A DNA stretch of 64,000 bases from Cunninghamia lanceolata (taxonomy: Eukaryota > Streptophyta > Pinopsida > Cupressales > Cupressaceae): positions 1,684,001-1,748,000 of the forward strand of contig BSBN01000494.1 in the NCBI GenBank assembly GCA_027924645.1. The letters are read 5' to 3'. Of this stretch, positions 35,870 to 48,180 are shown piece after piece. The first letter of the stretch is position 1. Every line of letters starts with the position of its first letter. The notes under the pieces were generated by a model, which worked only from the letters and a program-made list of their open reading frames with translations, was not told where the DNA came from and made no database searches. Made by a program: the position numbers and the translations under genes.

Positions 35870-36175
35870 CCAGGTATGATTGGTAACACATCTATTAGTG
35901 TTTTAATTGATTCTGGAGCATCTAATTCTTTTATTTCCCCCACTATTATGGAGCATTGCAGGCTAGTGGCATATAGGCAAGACGATAGGTGGGAGGTTGA
36001 GTTAGCATCAGGGGCTAGAGTGGTTATGGACTCCATGGTCAGAGATTGTATGATTGCTTTTGGGACCTTCAGCACATCAGTAGATCTTCAGATTACCCCA
36101 TTGGGGTCGTATGATATAGTTTTGGGCATGGACTAGCTTGATGCACACCATGCTAGGATAGACTACAGGCATAAG
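35870..36175 (+). pseudogene. G2 aspartic protease
   Basis: The active-site motif VLIDSGASNSFI (about 35900) is intact, and the flap region ends IVLGMD at about 36136, where a TAG replaces the expected Trp codon. The domain matches chromovirus-type proteases between the gag knuckle and RT. Two stops separate it from gag at about 35838 and 35850. Confidence 0.85.
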
Positions 36176-36208
36176 AGGATTGAGTGTATTGATGATTGCG
36201 GCACCCCA

Positions 36209-37720
36209 GTGGTGTTATCAGGAGTACAAAGACTCGTATCCCTTCATATGATATCCGCTATGCAGTTGAAGCGAAGCATGCGTAAGGGGTGCCAGATATT
36301 TTCCATTACCATTAGCGATAGATCAGAGGGACTGCCAGAGATATCCTTAGATGATCACCCTATTCTCAGGGAGTTTGTAGATGTCTTTCCATCAGAGTTG
36401 ATAGGGATGCCACCCCATCAGGAGGTGGATTTTCATATTGATTTGGTTCCAAGGGCTCAGCCAGTCTCTTAGGCACCTTATAGGATGACCACTCAGGAGC
36501 TCAATGAGCTCAAGATTCAGTTGGAGGAGTTATTAGAGAAGGGCCATATCCGTCCTAGTGTCTCACCCTGGGATGCACCAGCTATTTTTGTCAAGAAGAA
36601 GGATGGATCCCTTCGCTTATGCATCGACTACTGACAATTGAATAAGTTAACAGTAAAAAATCGCTACACCTTGCCGAGGATTGATGATCTATTTGACCAG
36701 ATAAGGGGAGCTAGGGTATTCTCCAAGATAGATTCGAAATCTGGTTACCATCAGCTGAGGATTGTTAAAGCCGACATTCATAAGACAGCTTTTAGGACCC
36801 GGTATGGTCACTACAAGTTTACAGTGGTACCATTTGGTTTAACAAATGCCCCTGTAGTGTTAATGAGTTTGATGAACGGGGTGTTTCGCACTTTTCTGGA
36901 TCATTTTGTATTGATATTTTTGGATGACATTGATTTTTTCTCACTCTAAGGAGGAGCATGAGGATCATTTGAGGCAGGTATTACAGTGTTTGAGGAGGCA
37001 TCAACTTTATGCTAATTTGGCTAAGTGTGCATTCTTCCAGTCTGAGGTACAGTATCTAGGGCACATCATATCTAGCGATGGTATCTCAATAGATCCATCA
37101 AAAGTTAGGGTGATTATGGAGTGGCCAGCACCCACCAGTGTTACAGAGGTCAGAAGTTTCATGGGTTTGGCAGGGTACTATCGTAGATTTGTAGAGGGTT
37201 TCTCCAGGATAGCACATCCCATTACTTCCCTTCAACGCAAAGGGAAGAGATTTGAGTGGATAGAGGAGTGCGAGAGGGCAATCCATACCCTTAAGGAGCG
37301 TCTCACTAGTGCTCCTATTTTAGCAATACCAGACCTGACTCAAGATTTTGTTGTATGTACAGATGCTTCATTGGATGGTTTAGGTGCAGTACTTATGCAA
37401 GAGGGACAAGTTATCACATATGAGTTGCAAAAACTCAAGTCTCATGAGTAAAATTATCCTACACATGATTTAGAGCTTGCAGCTGTAGTACATGCACTCA
37501 CTAAATGGAGACATTTTCTTCTTGGACATCATTTTGAACTTCATTCTGATCACTGTAGTCTTCAATATATATTCACTCAACCGAATCTAAATGCACGACA
37601 GAGACGGTGGATGGAATTTTTGTGTGAGTATGACTTCGACGTGCACTATATCAGAGGAAAAGAGAATGTAGTGGTAGATGCCTTGAGCAGGCGACGTCAT
37701 GAGATCATGGCCATTACAGT
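36209..37720 (+). pseudogene. G2 reverse transcriptase and RNase H
   Basis: RT runs from about 36400 (DLVPRAQPVS) through [40 protein letters not shown] and the catalytic IFLDDI at about 36920. A frameshift occurs at about 36930, and the remainder reads in another frame (ECERAIHTLKERL). RNase H has CTDASLDGLGAVL (about 37355), DLELAAVVHAL, LHSDH and VVDALSRR (about 37670). TAG or TGA stops interrupt at about 36470, 36630 and 37450. The domain style is that of plant chromoviruses. Confidence 0.85.
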
Positions 37721-38312
37721 GGGTACCGATTTGAGGACACGTATTCTCCAATAGCTGCCAGAGGATGATTGGTATTAGGAGATTTAGAGTTTAATACAGT
37801 CACAGAGGGCCCTTGAGGGCAAGCATTCCAGATTTGTTCTTGAAGCAGATAGTTGTTACGATTCAGGGGGCGTATCTATGTACCATAGAGTGGGGATGTA
37901 CGGAGATTGATCCTTTCAGAGGCTCATAGAGCACCATATGCAGCTCACCCAGGGGTTAGGAAGATGCACTCTGATCTTCGACAACTATATTACTGGCCAG
38001 GCATGCACAGAGATATTGTAGAGTTTGTGGCTCGATGCCTTGAGTGTCAGAGGGTCAAGGCCGAGCATCAGCACCTAACAGGATTATTATATCCCCATGA
38101 GAATCTAGAGTGGAAGTGGGATACTATTTCCATGGATTTTGTAGTTGGTCTACCCATGTCTACCCGGCGCCATGATGCCATCATGGTAACGATTGACAAG
38201 TTGACCAAAGTAGCCCACTTTTCACCCATACGCACCACGTATACAGCAACATCAGTAGCACGGGTATTCTTGGATGAGATTGTTAGATTGCATGGGGTAC
38301 CTCGTAGGATCA
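37720..38312 (+). pseudogene. G2 integrase, truncated in the catalytic core
   Basis: The zinc-binding part (HPGVRKMHSDLRQLYYWPGM and CLECQRVKAEH) and the first catalytic Asp (SMDFVVGLP, about 38130) are present. The match ends after HGVPRRII near 38312, before the second Asp. What follows is the minus-strand end of Tat-B pol. No chromodomain or 3' LTR follows. Confidence 0.85.
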
Positions 38313-38344
38313 TAAATAGGAAAACAATAAAAGAAACTAATTAA

Positions 38345-39562
38345 CTATAGTACATAGGAGACACTGCTTAATTAAAATGCTTCAAATAGAGCCCGTTCAC
38401 AGGAATCTCCTTAGGTTCACCTTCCATTGTGTCAAGCTCAAAAGAATTTTGCTACTTACAAGAAAGAATCTTGTAAGGACTAGTCCACAGTGATTCAAAT
38501 TTTCTATGTCTACTAGGCTTGGCAACTCTCTCATCCCATTTAAGCACTATTGAACCAACTTCAAAATGGGGATTTGAAGTTTTCTTGTCAAAACAGTCTT
38601 TCATTATTTTTTGGTGTTTCATTAGTGACTCATGTGCCATTTCTCTTTTTTCTTGCACCTCCAACAATTCAACAAGTCTAACTTGCATGGGACCATTCTC
38701 TTCAATCTCAATCTGTTTCAATAACTGTAAAGTAGGAATCTCCAGGCTCAGTGGCATTACTGCTGGCTTACCATAGACCAATTCATATGGGGACATCTTT
38801 ATCACTTGCTTAGGTGTAATTATGTCAGCCCACAGTGCTGTGTTAAGTAATTTGTGCCACTCTTTGTGATGATCAACCCCTATCGTTTTAATGAGTCTAA
38901 TTAGGTTCTTGTTAGTAGACTCTTCCAGACCATTACCTTGAGGGTAATAATTTGAAGAAGTCTTCAAATAAATTCCATATCTTAATGCAAACTCAGATAT
39001 TTTTGTTCCCAAAAAGACCTTAGCATTATCTGATATTATGGTACGAGGAGGACCAAAACAAGCAGTAATAGCCTCTAGAAAGTCTAATATTACCTTTTCT
39101 ATTGCTTCCTTGAGAGGTACTACTTCACTCCATCTAGTAAAGTAATCAGTGGCTGTTAGGATCCATTTGTGTCCCATACTTGACACTGGATTGATCATAC
39201 CAATGAAATCAAGACCCCATTGGGCAAAGGGCTCATCTATGATTATGGGGCTTAGGGGCATTGTTGCATTTCTTCTTTTTCCAGTATAGAACTGACAGGC
39301 TTGGCACTCTTTGACCAATTGATAATAGTCTACAAATAAAGTGGGCTAGAAGTATCCTGTTTGAGTTATTTTTATTGCAGTGGTCCTTGCTGAAAAGTGT
39401 CCCCCTGAGGCTTCATGATGCAGTTCATGTAGTATTCTTTGGGCTTCATCTTTTTCTTTGCATCTTAAAAGTATGCTATTAGTATTTCTTCTAAAAAGAA
39501 CATGGTCAATTAATACAAAGTAGGACCCTTGCTGTCTATAATACCTTCTCTTATCATGAGAG
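38345..39562 (-). pseudogene. Tat-B integrase
   Basis: On the minus strand the region encodes an HHCC part (HEASGGHFS and CQACQFYTGK), then QWGLDFIGM (about 39210), IISDNAKVF (about 39030) and GNGLEESTNK (about 38925), the D-D-E core. A C-terminal segment ends IPVNGLYLKHFN at about 38385. A stop lies at about 39346. The longest open stretch is 288 codons (39318-38452). Its upstream half, with RNase H, lies beyond Copia-2. Removing Copia-2 plus one target copy (7,038 bp, divisible by three) leaves pol in one frame. Confidence 0.9.
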
Positions 39563-40809
39563 TGTTGCAAGTATTAGGATAACCAGTGTTGTCATTGATG
39601 TCAACATACTCATATTGCATTAATCAGAAAGATTAGATGAGCTGTGTGATGAGGATATTGAGAAAATTAGCCTCAATCAGGAACAGTGAAGAACAGTGAT
39701 GACATTAAGGTAAAAGTCCAAGATATGATGAATATCAGAGGATGCAGTTTAAAGGATTTTCAGATATGAGTCTTGAGATGCTCCAATCAAGATTTCAGAG
39801 GTCTGCATGAAGATATGAAGAAGTTATGGTCGCTCTAGTAGAACCGGTTCCGACAGATGTTTAGTGGTGACAGAGTGTCACAGATTGGTCCGGTGAGGTC
39901 TGGAATTGCGTTATCTCATTCTGTAGATTGGAGGGAGTGTTACAGAAAGCAGTGTAAAGTGACAACTAGATTTGTTTATGGTTTGGAAGTCTAGAAGCAC
40001 CTTTTTCAGTATGATAGTGGCGATAGACTATGTTCTTGAAGTTCTGGATGAAGAAGAGAAGAATTCTAGTAAGTTGATAAAGTGCGGATGTTATTGGTGA
40101 CTCAGGAAAGGTTTTGGTGATCTTTGGATCGTGTACAATTCTTATTGGTAGTCCACATTGAAGTTAGAGTTTGCATTTGAAGAATTACCACCGGGTATTG
40201 GTGTTCTTCTTGAGACTGGCTGATCGGATGTGTTACATGTCTTGCGAATGATCTTATAGGTGTTTGCTGACTTAGATGATTGTTCCTAAGTCGATGCCTT
40301 GTATAAATAAGGGATTGTGAATTCATCTTGATGTGAGTCTTGGAGCAGATGAGTGGGGTATAGCGAAGAGAAGTGTGAAAGGTAGAGCAGGAGTTTTTGG
40401 GCTTAAATGGAACTGATCCAAGCATGGTAAAGATGTCAATCTCTAGTTCAAGTTTGTAATACTTGTTACTTTGTAGACAGTGTGTCTCTTGTAGGCAGTG
40501 TGCCTCTTGTGAGTAGTGTGCTCGGGCAGTGAGCCCTAATTGGCATGTGCCATCTATTTTTCTTATTCTTCTAACAGAGAATAATCCTTGGAATCACCCC
40601 ATGGTTTTTCCCTTGACTGGGTTTCCATGTCAAAATCTTGGTGTCTCATGTGTTGATGTGTATCTGCTCTGGTGTTTATGCTTTATGCTTTCATGAATGA
40701 TTAATTGATATACTATTAAATAACAAAGAGGATTTAAGTGTTTGAATTACAAGCAAGTTTTAGACAACTGATTCACCCCCCCTCTCAGTTGTCTATCCTG
40801 AATCCAACA
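39563..40809 (+). repeat. Copia-2 5' LTR
   Basis: This 1,247-bp LTR runs TGTTGCAAG…GAATCCAACA. A TATA box is at 40302-40310 and the hairpin string at 40475-40552. Confidence 0.95.
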
Positions 40810-40811
40810 AT

Positions 40812-40823
40812 TGGTATCAGAGC
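40812..40823 (+). promoter_or_regulatory. Primer binding site of Copia-2
   Basis: TGGTATCAGAGC lies two bases after the 5' LTR and is complementary to initiator Met tRNA. Confidence 0.9.
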
Positions 40824-40865
40824 CAAGTTCCTCTGAAGGAGCTTAATCACTTGAGGTGATCCAGG

Positions 40866-43800
40866 ATGTCATCATACAAGAAGGATAGTCTGAAGTTTGA
40901 TGGAACCAACTTCTCTCTTTGGAAAGGTCGCATGAAATGTCACTTGGAGTGTATGGGAAAGGCGTACTTGTCCATGGTCACAAAACCATATGTACCTCCA
41001 CAGGGTGGTCCGAAAACTCTAAATGAAATCACAGATGCTGAAAATAATCTGCGGACTAAAGAGGCTCTTCTAAGTGCATTGACTGACTCAGAACTCTCAA
41101 ATGTTATTGACCTACCAACTGCCTATGAGATCTGGATTAAACTGGAACTTCTACATGAAGGAGATGAGTATGTTAAGAGTGCAAGGTTGCAGAGTCTCAA
41201 AGGGAAATTTGAAAGACTCAAGATGAGAGATGATGAAAATATCACTACCTCTATGCCAAGAGTAAATGAGCTAGTTTGTGGAATTAGGAATGTTGGTGGT
41301 GTTTTGGATGAAAATGAGATTGTTGGCAAAATTCTCAGATCCCTTCCTGCTGTCTACAAAATCAAGGTTGCTGCCATTGATGAATTCAGAGCCCATACAA
41401 CTATCACAAGAGACCAATTGGCTGGCAAACTGGCTGCATTTGAAATGACCGAGTTTGGAGATGATCCCCCCAAAACTGAATCTGCATTCAAAGCCAGTGC
41501 CTTTGTGAAAGGCAAACAAAGATTTGATCTGGGAGAAAACTCTTCAAGGAAGCTGTCATGATATGATCAAGCAAGAAGAGACTTGGAAGAGGAAGAAGCA
41601 GAAATAGCTCAACTTGAAGCCCTCATTGCAAAGAGACTACTAAGAGGATCCGGTAAGTATGAAGGAAAATTACCCTTTAAGTGCTTCAACTACAATAAGA
41701 TTGGTCATTTTGCCTCAAGATGTCTCGAAAGATCTACAAGGTCAAATTCTAATAGACAAAGGTTCCAAAAGAATTGTTATTATGTTCATGAAGATGATGA
41801 TAATGAAGGAGTAACAGATGATGAATCAGAAATAGGAAACAAATCTGGAAATGAATGGGTGTTTACTGCCATCAAGGAAGAAGATCCAATATCCTCTGAA
41901 TCTGTCAATCATAAGGTTGTAGAAAGAGCTTTGGCTGCCCAAGTTGAAGAAAAGGATGATTGGGTTATTGATAGTGGATGCTCTCACCATATGACAGGTG
42001 ACAAAAATAAGTTCTTAGACTTGGAAAGGTATGAAGGAGGAATGGTAAAGTTTGGTGATAATTCTGCTGGTAGAATCAAAGGAAGGGGAACTATTTCTCT
42101 TGATGGAAAAAGTAAAACTGGTAACGTACTATATGTTGAAGGATTGAAACACAATCTTCTTAGTGTTGGACAGTTGGTGGATAGAGGTTATGATCTCTAG
42201 TTCAAGAATGGAAGATGCAAGATCTTTGAGAGCTTCGGAATTGAGATTGCATCCGGTACTCAAACAAAAGGTAATATTTTCCATCTAGTTGGTTCTAATA
42301 AAAGTTGTCTGTTTGTTCAAGTTGATCAAATTTGGTTATGGCATAGAAGGTTGTGTCATGTAAATTTTGATACCATCATCAAGATAAGCAATACTCAGGC
42401 TGTAAGAGATCTTCCAAAATTGGTGAAACCTACAAATAGTTTGTGCAAAGAATGTCAGCTGGGTAAACAGAGCAGAGTGTCATTCAAAAGCAAGGATCAG
42501 TCCTCTACCAGATTATTGGAATTTATTCATACTGATCTATGTGGTCCAACAAGAATCATGAGTATGCAAGGTGATAGATATTTCATGTTACTGATTGATG
42601 AGCATTCTTGGATGATGTGAGTTACCTTTTTGAAAGAGAAATCAGAATCTTTTAAAAAGTTCAAAATCTTCAAGGCTTTGGTAGAGAATCAAACCAGATT
42701 AAAACTAAAATGTCTGAGGTCTGATAGAGGTGGTGAATTCACATCTAGTGAATTCATAGACTTTTGTGAGAAGTATGGCATAAAGAGACAATTATCTACT
42801 CCTAGGACTCCATAGCAGAATGGAGTAGTAGAGAGAAAGAACCAGACCATCTAGGAAGCATACAGGACAATGATGATGGAAGCAAATGTTCCCCAGATGT
42901 TTTGGAGAGAAGCTATTAGCACTGCAGTCTATACTCTCAATCGAGTTCAAATTAGAAGCAATACCGGTAAGACTCCTTATGAACTTTGGTTTGGTATAAC
43001 TCCTACTGTGAGATATTTCAGAGTATTTGGTAGCAAATGTTACATTAAAAGAGATGAAGATCTAGGAAAGTTTGATGCTAGAAGTGATGAAGGAATTTTC
43101 TTGGGTTACTCCACTCAAAGCAAAGCATACCGGTGTTACAATAAGAGACAGAGAAAGATGATAGAAAGTACAAATGTGAAGGTTGATGAAGGAATTGAGA
43201 AGCCCTCAAGGTTTTATGAATATGATGAAGATGTTCAGAATGGTTCTCTGGTTCAAGGAGCTCAATCCTCCTCTGAAAGTTAGATTCAGACTGATCTGGT
43301 AAATCAGGAAGAAGAGGTTGGTCTAAATGAGCCTGATCAAGAAACAGAAGTGCAAGAGACTCCCAAAGTTCCAAGGTATGTAAGACTGAACCACTCTGAA
43401 GATTAGATCATAGGTGACAAAAGAAAATGTGTGCAAACTCAAAGGAAATTTGCTCAAAATTCAGATGAATGTTGTCTGATTTCAAAGATTAAACCTAAGA
43501 CAATAAATGAAGCCTGTAATGATGAAAATTGGACCAAAGCAATGGAGGAAGAGTTGATGCAAATTGAGAAAAATCACACTTGGGATCTTGTTTCTAGACC
43601 TAGAAATAAGAATGTGATTGGAACCAAGTGGGTGTTCTAGAACAAACTAAATGAACTTGGTGAAGTAATCAAAAATAAAGCCAGATTAGTCTACAAAGGC
43701 TACTCTCAAATAGAAGGGATTGATTTTGAGGAAACCTTTGCTCCGGTGGCAAGAATTGAAGTAGTCAGACTATTTCTTGCATTTGCTACCTTCAAAGATT

Positions 43801-44996
43801 TCAAAGTGTATCAGATGGATGTCAAATCTGCTTTCCTGAATGGTGACTTAGAAGACAAAGTGTACATTGAACAACCAGATGGATTTTAGTTATCTGAGCA
43901 TGGTGATATGGTCTACAAATTAAAGAAGGCACTGTATGGTCTAAAGCAATCCCAAGAGCTTGGTATGAGAGGCTAGACAAACATCTTTTGAAGATTGGTT
44001 TTAACAAAGGTACTGCTGATAGTAACCTATATTTCAAAATTGATCATGAAAATATTTTGATTATTGAAGTATTTGTTGATGATATCATCTTTGGAGGAAG
44101 AGACAGTATGTGTAAAACCTTTGCAAATCAAATGAAAAGTGAGTTAGAAATGTCAATGCTTAGTGAAATGAATTTCTTCTTGGGTCTGCAAATTACTCAG
44201 ACAAAGAAAGGAATCTTTATCTGTCAAACCAAATATGTGAAAGAATTGTTGAGGAAATTTAGAATGAAAGATTCAAAGCCAATGAACACTCCCATGGAAA
44301 CCGGATGTAAGTTGAACAAAGATGATGACTCTCCTAAGACAGATCAGACCAAGTACATATCAATGATTGGAGGATTATTGTATCTCACTCAGAATAGACC
44401 AAATATAATGCAGGTTGTTGGTCTTGTGGCAAGATTCTAGGCTACTCCTAGAGAATCTCATGTCATGGCAATCAAGAGAATTTTTAAGGTACTTAAAAGG
44501 AACAATTGAGTATGGCCTAAGGTATCCTAGAGATCAGGATTTTTCTCTTCATGCATATACAGATGTAGATTGGGTAGGAGATGTGGATGATAGGAAGAGT
44601 ACAAGTGGAGGAGCATTCTTTTTGGGAAAAAGGTTGGTTTCTTGGCTAAGCAAGAAACAAGAGGAAATATCCCTGTCTACAACTGAACCAGAATACATTG
44701 CAGTAGCAGGAAGTTACACTCAACTTTTGTGGATGAAGCAGATGCTAAAAGATATTCAAGTAGAATATGAGGGGCCCATCACAATTTTCTGTGATAATTC
44801 AAGTGTAATAAATATTTCTAAGAATCCGGTGTTGCATTCTAAGACCAAGCATATATCTATCAAATTTCACTTTCTGAGAGAGCAAGTGAACAAGGGTGAA
44901 GTCAGATTGGAGTATGTGCCCTCCAAGGATCAGCTTGCAGATATTTTTACTAAACCTCTTCCAAAGGACTCTTTTGAGTATCTCAGGAGAAGTTAG
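40866..44996 (+). pseudogene. Copia-2 gag-pol polyprotein, many stops and frameshifts
   Basis: The start MSSYKKDSLKFDGTN corresponds to that of Copia-1. The zinc knuckle has lost a ligand (CFNYNKIGHFASRC, Cys to Tyr). Protease VIDSGCSHHMTG, integrase HTDLCGP and [19 protein letters not shown] and RNase H TDVDWVG are recognisable. In-frame stops include those at about 41560, 42198, 42618, 42813, 42852, 43281, 43404, 43638 and 43887. A one-base loss at about 43955 and a one-base gain at about 44487 shift the frame and restore it, and another loss occurs near 44985. Many stops are TAG at Copia-1 CAG codons. Confidence 0.95.
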
Positions 44997-45330
44997 GGGT
45001 CATTGCCCCTCCGGTGATGAACTAGGATGCACTGATGCACATCAGTTCGGTGGATATCATAGTCATATCTTGTGATCCAGATTGGTGATGGGGAGCTGCT
45101 ACTCAGGGGGAGTAGCTGGTATGATTCTGATGTGTTAGAGTTGCAAGTATGAGCCCTTTGCCATTGATGTCAAAGGGGGAGAGAAGACATGTGAAAAACA
45201 AGTGGTTGATCAAAGGGGAGCAGTAAAGAAAGAAAAGACATGTGAAGAGTTGTTTCTGATAGGAGGAGCTGTGACAGAAAGGAGAAGTTCTTGTCTTGAT
45301 GGTTTATCACATCATATGTTGCCATCAATG

Positions 45331-45344
45331 ACAAAGGGGGAGAT
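45331..45344 (+). promoter_or_regulatory. Polypurine tract of Copia-2
   Basis: ACAAAGGGGGAGAT directly precedes the 3' LTR. Related purine blocks lie at about 45105, 45172 and 45214. Confidence 0.85.
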
Positions 45345-46595
45345 TGTTGCAAGTATTAGGATAACCAGTATTGTCATTGATGTCAACATACTCATATTGC
45401 ATTAATGAGAAAGATTGGATGAGCTGTGTGCTGAGGATATTGAGAAAATTAGCCTCAATTAGGAACATTGAAGAACAGTGATGACATTAAGGTAAAAGTC
45501 TAAGATACGATGAATATCAGAGGATATGGTTTAAAGGATTTTTAGATATGAGTATTGAGATGCTCCAGTCAAGATTTCAGAGGTCTGCATGAAGATATAA
45601 AGAAGTTATGGTCGCTCTAGTAGAACTGGTTCCGGCAGATGTTCAGTGGTGACAGAGTGTCACAAATTGGTCCGGTGAGGTCTGGAATTGCGTTATCTCA
45701 TTCTACAGATTGGAGGGAGTGTTACAAAAAGTAGTGTGAAGTGACAACTAGATTTGTTTATGGTTTGGAGGTTCGAAAGCACCTTTTTCAGTATGACAGT
45801 GGCGATAGACTGTGTTCTTGAAGTTCCAGATGAAGAAGAGAAGAATTCCAGTAAGCTGATAAAGTGCGGATGTTATTGGTGACTCAGGAAAGGTTTTGGT
45901 GATCTTTGGATCGTGTACAATTCTTATTGGCAGTCCGCATTGAAGTTGGAGTTTGTATTTGAAGAATTACCACCGAGTATTGGTGTTCTTCTTGAGACTG
46001 GCCGACTGGATGTGTTACATGTCTTGCGAATGATCTTATAGGTGTTTGCCGACTTAGATGATTGTTCCTAAGTTGATGCCTTATATAAATAAGGGATTAT
46101 GAATTCATCTTGATGTGAGTCTTGGAGTGGATGAGTAGGGTATAGTGAAGAGAAGTGCGAAAGGTAGAGCAGGAGTTTTTGGGCTTAAATGGAACTGATC
46201 CAGCATGGTAAAGATGTCAATCTCCAGTTCAAATTTGTAATACTTGTTACTTTGTAGACAGTGTGTGTCTCTTGTAGGTAGTGTGCCTCTTGTGAGTAGT
46301 GTGCTCGGGCAGTGAGCCCTAATTGGCATGTGCCATCTATTTTTTTTATTCTTCTAACAGAGAATAATCCTTGGGTTAATCACCCCGTGGTTTTTCCCTT
46401 GACCGGGTTTCCATGTCAAAATCTTGGTGTCTCATGTGTTGATGTGTATCTGCTCTAGTGTTTATGCTTTATGCTTTCATGAATGATTAATTGATATACT
46501 ATTAAATAATAAAGAGGATTTAAGTGTTTGAATTACAAGCATGTTTTGGACAACTGATTCACCCCCCCTCTCAGTTGTCTGTCCTGAATCCAACA
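45345..46595 (+). repeat. Copia-2 3' LTR
   Basis: This 1,251-bp direct repeat of 39563-40809 is followed by GAGAG. The TATA box is at 46084-46092 and the hairpin string at 46256-46335. Confidence 0.95.
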
Positions 46596-46600
46596 GAGAG

Positions 46601-48010
46601 AGCTCATTGGGGAAAATCCCATGTTTTATAAACTGAATCCTATTTGTGACCCAGGAATTCTAATCAATCTCTTGGATTCTCAACACATTCTCACTTTCTA
46701 TTTCTGCAGTCACAATTCTCTCCATGTCTTGGGCCATATATTGGCACAATCCTTTGCCTCTAACTAGCTTAGTGGGTCTGACCTCCACATCATATTCAAG
46801 AATCTTTGTTATCTAGTTTGCCCTTTTCTTAGTGATCTCTCCCTCCATAATGTATTCTCTTACACTAGGGTGAGCCACTAATATCAGAATTTTATTCCCT
46901 GTTACCATGTGTTTGAATTTCTTAAGGGCTTTGACCATGGCATATGCCTATTTCTCCACAAAATTGTATCTGGCCTCACATTCCCTGAGTGTCCTAGAGA
47001 AAAAGGCTATTGGGTGCTCTCCTTCTTGTTGGTCATCTTTCTGAGTCAAAACAGTAGCAACACTGAATTCACCTCCATACACATACATTATAAAAGACTT
47101 AGAAAAATCTGGGTTTCTAAGTACTGGGGCTGTTGAAATGGATTTCTTGATTTCCTCAAAAGCCTATCTCCCTTCTACAGTCCATTTGAAAACTAGGTCC
47201 TTCTTTAGCAACAGTGTCATTGGTCTAATTAGACCTGCAAAGTGAGATATGAACTTGCTGACAAAATTGATCTTCCCTAGAAAGGATTGAACTGCTTTCT
47301 TATTTACTGGTAGAGACAAGTTCTTTATGGCAGTGACTCTCTTTAGATCAATAGAGACTCCATCCTTTGACACTATATGTCCCAATAGTTTGCCCTGAGG
47401 TACTGCAAAGATGCACTTCTTGGGGTTGAGGGATATTCTGAACTCTTGACACTTTCTAAAGACATCCTCTAAATGATCAAAATGATCAACAACATTTTTA
47501 GAGAAAATAGTGAGGTCATCAAGATAAATCAGGATGATTCTGTTTATTAATTCCCCAAATGCTACATCCATTTCCCTCTGAAAAGTAGCTCTAGCATTTG
47601 AAAGGCCAAAAAGCATCTTAGCATATGCAAATGTTCCCCATTTAGTAGTGAATGCAATCTTATGCTGGTCTTTATCAGCCAACCAAATTTGATTATATCC
47701 AGACAAACCATCCAGCAAGGAAAATCTCTCTGATCTAGCCATAGTCTATAAAATTTGTTCCATAGAGGGCAGGGCGTAGTGATCTTTCAAAGATGCTCTA
47801 TTTAGATCTCTAAAATCTACACAGAGTCTTATGTCACCATTCTTTTTCCTTACTGGCACTAGGTTTGATACCCAGGTTGAGTGCTTGATTGGAAAAATAA
47901 TCTTTGATTCTAAGATCTTCTGCAACTCATCCACCATTAGAGGTTTAATTCTAGGATTCACTGGCCTTTGCTTCTGTCTGACTGGTTTAGATCCTTTAGT
48001 GAGCTCTATG
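46601..48010 (-). pseudogene. Tat-B reverse transcriptase and RNase H
   Basis: On the minus strand RT reads VNPRIKPLMVDELQKIL (about 47955), VRKKNGDIRLCVDFRDLN (about 47855), LLDGLSGYNQI, AFTTKWGTFAY and the catalytic IYLDDLTIF (about 47525). The connection follows, and RNase H lies at about 47160-46610, ending at the Copia-2 insertion. Stops occur at about 47743 and 47164. RNase H is less well kept, with an altered first motif. It is in the same frame as protease and integrase. Confidence 0.85.
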
Positions 48011-48180
48011 GTGTGTTGAATGATATCTCTGTTATAGCCATGAAGGTCTTCATAGGTCTAGGCAATCACTCTGTCATATCTTTCACACAAGTCAATCAGT
48101 CTTTCTTTTTCTTCTAAGGTGTGGAATTTCCAATTTTTAACTTCCTTCCTTCACTAACTTAGATTTCAGAATAATCTGCT

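Larger units (their letters stand above)
21511..38312 (+). mobile_element. G2: chromovirus-like Ty3/gypsy, 3' truncated, holding Copia-1 in its LTR
   Basis: The interior carries gag, zinc knuckle, protease, RT, RNase H and the first half of integrase on the plus strand. The 5' boundary is placed at 21511 because the Tat-B extra ORF stays open to there and TGTAAGGCCC begins; the LTR end at 33233 (GTTACA) gives matching TGTAA/TTACA termini. A very long LTR with an initiator-Met-type PBS fits the Tekay/Del group of chromoviruses. Integrase stops aligning after GVPRRII at about 38312, and the Tat-B pol end begins near 38345, so the 3' part and 3' LTR are lost. Confidence 0.75.
39563..46595 (+). 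mobile_element. Copia-2: Ty1/copia retrotransposon, same family as Copia-1, more decayed
   Basis: LTRs are 39563-40809 and 45345-46595, and the target duplication is GAGAG (39558-39562 and 46596-46600). PBS, polyprotein order and PPT match Copia-1. It lies between the RNase H and integrase parts of Tat-B pol, in the opposite orientation. LTR differences are clearly more numerous than in Copia-1, so it is older. Confidence 0.95.
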
